NCBI GenBank assembly: GCA_021795095.1
Contig: JAJYPU010000134.1
Coordinates: forward strand, 1-5,250
Reading direction: 5' to 3'
Source of the DNA: Actinomycetes bacterium
GTDB lineage: Bacteria > Actinomycetota > Acidimicrobiia > Acidimicrobiales > RAAP-2
DNA: 5,250 nucleotides
Numbering within the stretch: position 1 is the first letter of the stretch; every line of letters starts with the position of its first letter. This document shows, one piece after another, positions 1-4,257 of this stretch. The notes beneath the pieces were generated by a model. The model made no database searches and was not told the DNA's origin. It saw only the letters and a program-made list of their open reading frames with translations. Both the position numbers and the translations under genes were made by a program.

Positions 1-1083
1 GAGGGCGCAGGCGAGGTGGACGACGGTGGTGACCGTGTGGGTGCCGCGCAGCACGGTGAGTCGGGCGTTGGTACCCGACGGGGTCAGGTACAACAGGGTG
101 AGCAGCGTCTCCCAGGAGTCGATGTCGTGGCGGTCGACCTTGGTGATGATGTCGCCCTGTTGGAGGTGGCCGCGCGATTGGCTGGTGCGCGGCACGTTGG
201 TGACCTGGGCGCCACCGCCCTGGGCGCTGGTGCCAGCGATGTTGAGTGTGGCGTGACAGCCGTGCTCGTGGGCGACCATGGCCGCCACCCGGGCGACGAA
301 CTCGGCCGAGTACCACTGCTCGTCGGCGGCGAGCACGGCGACCACGTGGCCGGTCGCGTCGATCGCTAAGGCGCCGGGCACACCGTTCAGGTTCTGGTCC
401 GACTGGGTCGCGAGGTAGTTGACGACGCCGTAGGCGCGAAGCGTCGGGTCACCGAGGGTCGTCGTGGACCAGGTGAAACGGGGGCGCTGTGCGGGACCCA
501 TGATGACCGGGGAGATCGCGGTGACCGAGGTGTTAGCCGGCAAGGGCGCGAGGACGAGTGGCTTGACGGGTTGGCTCAGTCGCACGATCGAAAAGCCGGT
601 CAACGGGTCCCGGCCGACCCAGGTGACCGGGAAGGTCGCGTGGTCGGGGATCCACCCGGTCAGCAGGGCCGCACGCGGGATCGGGGTGGTCGTGACCGCG
701 AGGTCGCCGGGCAGGGCCATGGCCGCGACCGTCGAGACGTGGCCGGGGGTCGTGATCGTGAGGTCCACCGTTCGCCGAGCACTCGGTCGCACCACGGCGG
801 GCAACTTCTCGACCGAGTAGGAGACGTTCTGGGTCATCGGCTGGGCGACCGGGATCGAGACGTGCGAGGTCGCGAGCGCCGCCGCCGCCCCGGCCACCAC
901 AAGCACGAGCACGACGCCCGCGAGTCGTGCACCGCGCGCGCCCACGGGGGCCACGGGGTAGTCCGGGAGCTGGCCGAAATCGGGCAGTTCACTCGGGTGC
1001 AGCCAGTTCCGGGCGTCGACGGGAGGGGGTGCTGATCGGCCACGGCCGAGGCGTCGCCGCCCATTCCTCTTTCGTCGTTCCAC
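1..1083 (-). CDS. Membrane-anchored HtrA-like pseudoprotease with C-terminal PDZ domain (partial, 3' end off the left edge)
   Basis: An uninterrupted minus-strand frame runs from GTG at 1083 to the window edge (361 residues, no stop). The N-terminus is basic (ERRKR, GRRRLGRGR). Next come the motif WLHPSELP (27-34), common at the cytosolic end of actinobacterial trypsin/PDZ proteins, and one membrane segment (about 54-71, LAGVVLVLVVAGAAAALA). An extracytoplasmic trypsin-fold region spans about 85-275 and a PDZ domain about 278-358, with GHLQQGDIITKVD at 305-317. The catalytic positions are lost. The His-loop site reads TTTPIPRAA (131-139) instead of TxAHV, the Asp site reads TGFSIVRL (162-169) instead of TDLAVL, and the Ser site reads LNGVPGAL (232-239) instead of GNSGGPL. 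It is therefore probably a binding or sensor protein and not a peptidase. The GTG start is chosen because a -10 box lies 8 nt upstream and the basic N-terminus fits. The first ATG in the region (1064) is in another frame. Fold assignment is good; function is unknown. Confidence 0.82.
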   Translation of the reverse strand, partial: MERRKRNGRRRLGRGRSAPPPVDARNWLHPSELPDFGQLPDYPVAPVGARGARLAGVVLVLVVAGAAAALATSHVSIPVAQPMTQNVSYSVEKLPAVVRPSARRTVDLTITTPGHVSTVAAMALPGDLAVTTTPIPRAALLTGWIPDHATFPVTWVGRDPLTGFSIVRLSQPVKPLVLAPLPANTSVTAISPVIMGPAQRPRFTWSTTTLGDPTLRAYGVVNYLATQSDQNLNGVPGALAIDATGHVVAVLAADEQWYSAEFVARVAAMVAHEHGCHATLNIAGTSAQGGGAQVTNVPRTSQSRGHLQQGDIITKVDRHDIDSWETLLTLLYLTPSGTNARLTVLRGTHTVTTVVHLACAL

Positions 1084-1091
1084 GCCGGACC

Positions 1092-1097
1092 AGGCTA
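1092..1097 (-). promoter_or_regulatory. Putative -10 element for the HtrA-like gene (leaderless)
   Basis: On the minus strand TAGCCT matches the actinobacterial -10 consensus TAnnnT. It ends 8 nt before the GTG at 1083, so transcription would begin at or next to the start codon. No convincing -35 hexamer is visible 16-19 bp further upstream, and no Shine-Dalgarno sequence lies between the box and the GTG. Confidence 0.5.
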
Positions 1098-1100
1098 GTG

Positions 1101-1123
1101 ACCGGTGGACCCCCGATACCGGT
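1101..1123. repeat. Paired ACCGGT palindromes (possible operator)
   Basis: ACCGGT occurs at 1101-1106 and again at 1118-1123, with 11 bp between. The hexamer is its own reverse complement, so the pair is both a direct and an inverted repeat. It sits just upstream of the HtrA-like -10 box, over the -35/spacer region, which is where an operator would act. Short GC-rich palindromes arise by chance in such DNA, so this is suggestive only. Confidence 0.3.
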
Positions 1124-1152
1124 CGGTCCGCCTAGGAACACGGGCTAGTGCG

Positions 1153-1169
1153 GGTGACGAGTGGTCACC
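1153..1169. repeat. Inverted repeat GGTGAC-5-GTCACC
   Basis: GGTGAC at 1153-1158 is the exact reverse complement of GTCACC at 1164-1169, with a 5-nt centre GAGTG. It could be a dimeric-regulator site or a small hairpin. It lies about 70 bp upstream of the HtrA-like start codon. There is no T-tract, so it is not a standard terminator. Confidence 0.3.
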
Positions 1170-1254
1170 GGATCGTGGCGTATCGCGGTCGCACCCGCCA
1201 GTGACGGTCGCCCGGTTCCGGCTGACCTGACGGGGTGGCTCGCGGCGCGAGTCT

Positions 1255-1285
1255 GGCGCGGTCGTCTTCGACGTCCGGCCGCGCC
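1255..1285 (+). repeat. GC-rich stem-loop in the divergent intergenic region
   Basis: GGCGCGG (1255-1261) pairs perfectly with CCGCGCC (1279-1285). Inside it, CGTC (1263-1266) pairs with GACG (1270-1273) around a TTC loop. The structure lies in the middle of the gap, about 190 nt before the MreB-like gene. No U-tract follows, so it is not a typical intrinsic terminator. It may be chance, a DNA cruciform or part of an untranslated RNA. Confidence 0.25.
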
Positions 1286-1460
1286 GGCCACAGAGCTCCA
1301 TGTGAACCCGTGCGGGGCTGATCGGGTGGCGAGTCGAGAAGAAAAGTCCTGGTTCACTGTGGTGGGCACGCCCCGCGGACCTCAGGTGGGCTCCGCGCGG
1401 CGGTGTGACGTGGACGCCGTTGGCCGCCGCGAGCCAACTTCGGCGTGGGGAAGGTCGCTC

Positions 1461-1466
1461 TAACAT
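1461..1466 (+). promoter_or_regulatory. Putative -10 element for the MreB-like gene (leaderless)
   Basis: TAACAT fits TAnnnT and ends 7 nt before the ATG at 1474, the spacing expected between a -10 box and a transcription start. The mRNA would then begin at the start codon. No Shine-Dalgarno sequence is evident in the intervening cgtcgga. No clear -35 match is seen. Confidence 0.55.
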
Positions 1467-1473
1467 CGTCGGA

Positions 1474-2478
1474 ATGGCTCTGGACGTGGCAATGGACATC
1501 GGCACCTCGATGAGCCGCGTGGCGACGATGGGCGACGGTGTCGTCTTCAACGAGCCGACCATCGTGGCCATCGACACACGCTCGGGCGAGGTGGTCGAGG
1601 TGGGTGCCGGGGCGCTCGACCTCGTCGCGCGCACGAGCCGTCACGTGGTGGCCTTCCGCCCCCTCGCCCAGGGGGCGACCGTCGACTTCGACGTCACGGC
1701 GCGGTTGATCTCGGGGCTCTTTGACCGTGTCGGGGTATCCAAGCTCAGTCGCGCGAGGGTCGTCATGAGCGTGCCGTCCTTGGCCACGGCCATCGAGCGG
1801 CGGGCCCTGCGTCAGGCCGCCATCCAGGCGGGGGCTCGCGAGGTGAGCCTCATCGAGGCCCCGCTCGCCGCCGCGATCGGGCTCGGCCTACCGGTCCAGG
1901 ATCCCGTCGGCTCGGCCGTAACCGTGCTCGGCGGCGGCGCCTCGGAGGCGACCCTGCTCTCACTGGGCGGCATCGTGACCAGCGCGACGCGCCGACAGGG
2001 CGGTCTGGACATCGACCAGGCGATCGCCTCGATGGTGCGCCACCGCTACGGGGTCGTCATCGCCCCGTCGACGATCGAGCACCTGAAGGTCTCGCTCGGC
2101 TCGGCCCTCGCGCGAACCCAGGGCCGTTCGGAGACGGTGGTGGCGCGCACCGTGGACACCGGGGACGTCATTGAGGTCGACGTCGGGGCCGACCTCGTGA
2201 ACCTCGCGGTGCGCGACGTCGCCCACGCGGTGGTGGCCATGGTCCAAGACTCATTGGCGGGCGCTCCGCCGGACCTCTCCCAGGACGTCAGCGCTCGCGG
2301 ACTCACCCTCGTGGGTGGCCACGCGAAGCTGAAGGACTTCGCCGAGTTGATCGCCTCGAGCACGGGCGTGGACGTCGTGCTCGCGGACCAGCCCGACCTG
2401 GTGATCATCCGCGGCCTGCAACTCTGCTTGGACGAGATGTCCTCGCTGCACGCGCTCTTTCGCGACGCCGACCGTTAG
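1474..2478 (+). CDS. MreB-family actin-like protein with degenerate ATPase site
   Basis: The product is 334 residues, close to the usual MreB length (about 335-350), and is colinear with MreB from end to end. Clear family blocks are VVFNEPTIVAID (23-34), VPSLATAIERRALRQAA (100-116), AGAREVSLIE (119-128), LAAAIGLGLPV (131-141) and the GG motif of the second adenosine loop (GGHA, 281-284). MreB forms membrane-bound filaments that direct wall synthesis. Here phosphate-1 keeps its Asp (DIGTS, 8-12). Phosphate-2, normally DIGGGT, reads LGGGAS (152-157), losing the Asp. The glutamate before proline in the usual IEEP motif, which positions the attacking water in this superfamily, is Ala129 (IEAP). 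E202 and K205 of the nucleotide-side helix remain. ATP may still bind, but hydrolysis looks impaired. The ATG at 1474 is chosen because it starts right at the homology and 7 nt after a -10 box; an in-frame extension to 1405 would run across that box. No mreC/mreD follows. It is possibly an actin-like paralogue with a scaffold role. Confidence 0.85.
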   Translation: MALDVAMDIGTSMSRVATMGDGVVFNEPTIVAIDTRSGEVVEVGAGALDLVARTSRHVVAFRPLAQGATVDFDVTARLISGLFDRVGVSKLSRARVVMSVPSLATAIERRALRQAAIQAGAREVSLIEAPLAAAIGLGLPVQDPVGSAVTVLGGGASEATLLSLGGIVTSATRRQGGLDIDQAIASMVRHRYGVVIAPSTIEHLKVSLGSALARTQGRSETVVARTVDTGDVIEVDVGADLVNLAVRDVAHAVVAMVQDSLAGAPPDLSQDVSARGLTLVGGHAKLKDFAELIASSTGVDVVLADQPDLVIIRGLQLCLDEMSSLHALFRDADR

Positions 2479-3095
2479 TCCGCGTCGAGCCGGTCGACGG
2501 CCGAGCGGACCTGCCAGTCGTGGTCCTCGCGCGCTCGCGCCAGGGCGGCGTCGACCTCGGGTCCCTCGAAGTTCGCCAGCGCCACCACGGCGCGGCGCCG
2601 CACCGGGGGCTTGTCCTCGAGCGCGCCGATGATGGTGGCGAGCGCGTCGTCGTTCCCGATGGCCCCGAGCGCGACGACCGCCGCCTCGCGACAGCGCGCG
2701 TCGTCGTGGTGAACCGCGACGTCGATCAGTCGCGCGAGGCTGGCGTCGTGGCGTCGCTCGCCGAGCGCGAACGCCGCGCCCTCGACGACGAGCGGGTCGG
2801 GGTCCCCGAGCAGGTCGACCACGGCTTCGAGCACGTCGTCACCGCCCCCGCCTTCGGCGATCGCGACGAGGGCTTCGCGCTTGACCGCGCCGTCGTCGTC
2901 GGCGAGCCCTCGATGCCACGCCGCGGCGTCGAGCAGGTGTCGTGCGGCGCCAACGCGCACGGCGAGCACCCGTTCGCGCGCCGCGGGCGCGTCGAGCGAG
3001 GCGATGATGCGTCGGGCCGAGACCGGGTCGGTGGCGACGCGCGCGCGTACCAACTCGGTAAGTCGCTCCGGTAGCGTTGCGTCATCACGGTCCAT
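2475..3095 (-). CDS. HEAT-repeat protein
   Basis: This 206-residue soluble protein is made of about five alpha-helical HEAT/PBS-lyase-type repeats of roughly 30 residues. Repeat signatures include VKREALVAIAEGG, VVEGAAFALGERR, CREAAVVALGAIGND, VRRRAVVALANFEG and a final WQVRSAVDRL, each followed by a second helix such as VLEAVVDLLGD or ALATIIGALEDK. Such repeats form a curved solenoid that binds proteins; no catalytic motif is visible, and there is no signal peptide or membrane segment. ATG at 3095 is preferred, with GGTGGA 8 nt upstream. An in-frame GTG at 3122 would add nine residues (including RRWWNWF) and overlap the divergent protease gene further. The gene ends tail to tail with the MreB-like gene, its TAA overlapping that gene's TAG. 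The specific partner is unknown. Confidence 0.8.
   Translation of the reverse strand: MDRDDATLPERLTELVRARVATDPVSARRIIASLDAPAARERVLAVRVGAARHLLDAAAWHRGLADDDGAVKREALVAIAEGGGGDDVLEAVVDLLGDPDPLVVEGAAFALGERRHDASLARLIDVAVHHDDARCREAAVVALGAIGNDDALATIIGALEDKPPVRRRAVVALANFEGPEVDAALARAREDHDWQVRSAVDRLDAD
3072..3077 (+). promoter_or_regulatory. Possible -10 element for the PDZ/Lon-like protease gene
   Basis: TAGCGT fits TAnnnT and would place a transcription start near 3084, inside the divergent HEAT gene's coding sequence. It also contains the last in-frame stop (TAG, 3072-3074) upstream of the protease frame. An in-frame ATC lies 6 nt after it, with no ATG, GTG, TTG or CTG in frame until 3147. The match is short and could be chance. 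Confidence 0.25.
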
Positions 3096-3103
3096 GAACC
3101 AAT

Positions 3104-3109
3104 TCCACC
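3104..3109 (-). promoter_or_regulatory. Ribosome-binding site of the HEAT-repeat gene
   Basis: GGTGGA on the minus strand lies 8 nt before the ATG at 3095. It supports that start over the in-frame GTG at 3122. No TAnnnT box is seen just upstream of either codon, so this gene, unlike its neighbours, looks conventionally leadered. Confidence 0.45.
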
Positions 3110-3146
3110 ATCTCCGCGTCACCGGCGTTCAGTCGCGGCCCTCGTC

Positions 3147-4220
3147 GTGCTCGTCGTGGTGCTCGTCGCGGTCGTGGGCTTGCACGCGTGGACGGTGCCG
3201 TACTACGCGATGACCCCGGGGGACGCGACGTCCGTTGGGCCACTGATAGGGGTGAAGGGCCTCACCACCGACACCCACCACGACAAGATCATGCTCACCG
3301 ACGTCTACCTCCAGCAGCTCACGGCCTGGCAGTGGCTGACGATGCACTTCCAGAGCCACGTCGAGTTCCTCAGCGCCGACCAGCTCGTCGAGCCCGGTGT
3401 GCCCACCGACGAGCTCGGCGCCCAGGGATACCTCGAGATGGCGCGCTCCAAGCAGGCGGCCGAGGTGACCGCGCTGCGCGCGCTCGGCTGGCACATCCGC
3501 GGCGTCGCCAATGGAGCCGTGGTCGAGGCGGTCATCGCGTCGTCGCCGGCCCGTCGCGCGACCGTGCGCGTGGCCGATCGGATCGTCGCGGTGGACAATC
3601 GACCCACGACGTCGTCGTGCGCGGTGGTGCGGGTCCTGCACGACGTCGCGCCGGGCTCGGTGGTGCGTCTCCAACTCCAGCGCGCACACATCGACGCCAA
3701 GGGCACCATCACTTATTCGGCCCCCGTCACGGTGCGCGTGACCGCGGGGCCACCCATCTCGGGTGGTGGTGGCTTCTTCTGTTCGGGCGTACGCGGACCG
3801 GCGCGTTCGGATATCGGCGTCGTGCTCGAAGACAGCATCAGCTACGCCCTGCCCGCGACATTCACGATCGACACGAACTACATCGGGGGGCCGTCGGCCG
3901 GGCTCGCGATGACCCTGTCGCTGATCGACCAGCTCAGTCGGGGGTCGCTCACCGGGGGGACCATGGTCGCCGCGACCGGGACGATCGCGCCCAACGGCCA
4001 GGTCGGCGACGTCGGGGGGGTCGCCGAGAAGACGGTGGCCGTCCAGCGCGCCGGCGCGACCGTCTTTTTGGTGCCGAGCGTCGAGGTGGCAACGGCGCGC
4101 GGCGCCGCCCAGCCCGGACTGCGGGTGTTCGGCGTACGCACGTTGGCTCAGGCGTTACGGGACCTTCGCCGCCTCGGCGGCGCCCCGCCGGTGCCACTCA
4201 CACCCCCGAATGGTCGATAG
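3147..4220 (+). CDS. Membrane-anchored PDZ and Lon-like (S16) serine protease, YlbL type; true start probably upstream
   Basis: From GTG 3147 the product is 357 residues: a membrane segment, the family-typical WTVPYYAMTPGDA (15-27), a PDZ domain (about 113-185, with VRVADRIVAVD) and a C-terminal Lon proteolytic domain (about 215-345). The dyad is intact: Ser250 in GGPSAGLAMTL and Lys295 in GGVAEKTVAV, 45 apart as expected for Lon-type enzymes. Family members are anchored outside the cytoplasmic membrane; Bacillus YlbL clears a DNA-damage-induced division inhibitor. The GTG at 3147 is the first standard start after the stop at 3072, but it has no Shine-Dalgarno and cuts into the membrane helix. 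The 54 bases before it encode PPSPRHRRSVAALVV, a basic flank plus the missing half of the helix. So translation probably begins upstream, at ATC 3084 or ATT 3102, or a base is wrong. It is divergent from and overlaps the HEAT gene; the DivIVA-like gene follows after 37 bp. Confidence 0.87.
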   Translation: MLVVVLVAVVGLHAWTVPYYAMTPGDATSVGPLIGVKGLTTDTHHDKIMLTDVYLQQLTAWQWLTMHFQSHVEFLSADQLVEPGVPTDELGAQGYLEMARSKQAAEVTALRALGWHIRGVANGAVVEAVIASSPARRATVRVADRIVAVDNRPTTSSCAVVRVLHDVAPGSVVRLQLQRAHIDAKGTITYSAPVTVRVTAGPPISGGGGFFCSGVRGPARSDIGVVLEDSISYALPATFTIDTNYIGGPSAGLAMTLSLIDQLSRGSLTGGTMVAATGTIAPNGQVGDVGGVAEKTVAVQRAGATVFLVPSVEVATARGAAQPGLRVFGVRTLAQALRDLRRLGGAPPVPLTPPNGR

Positions 4221-4244
4221 ACCGTAATTTGTCGCGCCACGTCG

Positions 4245-4250
4245 TAGTCT
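4245..4250 (+). promoter_or_regulatory. Putative -10 element for the DivIVA-like gene (leaderless)
   Basis: TAGTCT fits TAnnnT and ends 7 nt before the ATG at 4258, as for the MreB-like gene. GAGGA abuts the ATG with no spacing, too close to work as a Shine-Dalgarno, which favours leaderless transcription. The gene may therefore be transcribed separately from the protease gene that ends 24 bp upstream of the box. Confidence 0.5.
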
Positions 4251-4257
4251 TTGAGGA

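Larger units (their letters stand above)
1084..1473. other. Divergent intergenic region, 390 bp
   Basis: This stretch separates the outward-facing HtrA-like and MreB-like genes. I find no convincing gene in it. The open frames here are arginine-rich, match no family I know and lack a ribosome-binding site. It holds one -10 box at each end, three short inverted repeats (1101-1123, 1153-1169, 1255-1285) and the octamer GGCTAGTG twice, 50 bp apart (1093-1100 and 1143-1150), the first copy overlapping the HtrA-like -10 box. The stretch at 1337-1352 (gtcgagaagaaaagtc and flanks) is locally richer in A than its surroundings. At 390 bp it is long for this otherwise compact window, so it may carry regulatory sites or a small RNA. 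Confidence 0.6.

Noticed and set aside
16..1035. Plus-strand open frames across the left end (up to 154 residues)
   Set aside because: They are antisense to the 361-residue HtrA-like frame, which has a membrane segment, a trypsin-like fold pattern and a PDZ motif. The plus frames are Gly/Arg/Asp-rich without motifs.
1337..1380. Possible tRNA-like T-loop (GGTTCAC near 1350)
   Set aside because: No flanking T-stem or acceptor stem can be folded and no anticodon arm is found at the right distance.
1161..1463. A 100-residue plus-strand frame in the divergent intergenic region
   Set aside because: GTG start without a ribosome-binding site, arginine-rich, no recognisable motif, and it runs into the MreB-like promoter.
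1405..1473. A 23-residue N-terminal extension of the MreB-like protein
   Set aside because: It would be encoded across the TAACAT box and adds sequence unlike any MreB N-terminus. ATG 1474 lies 7 nt after the box.
4212..4230. Possible intrinsic terminator after the protease gene (GGTC-gata-GACC then gtaattt)
   Set aside because: The stem is only four base pairs, includes the stop codon, and is not followed by a real T-tract.
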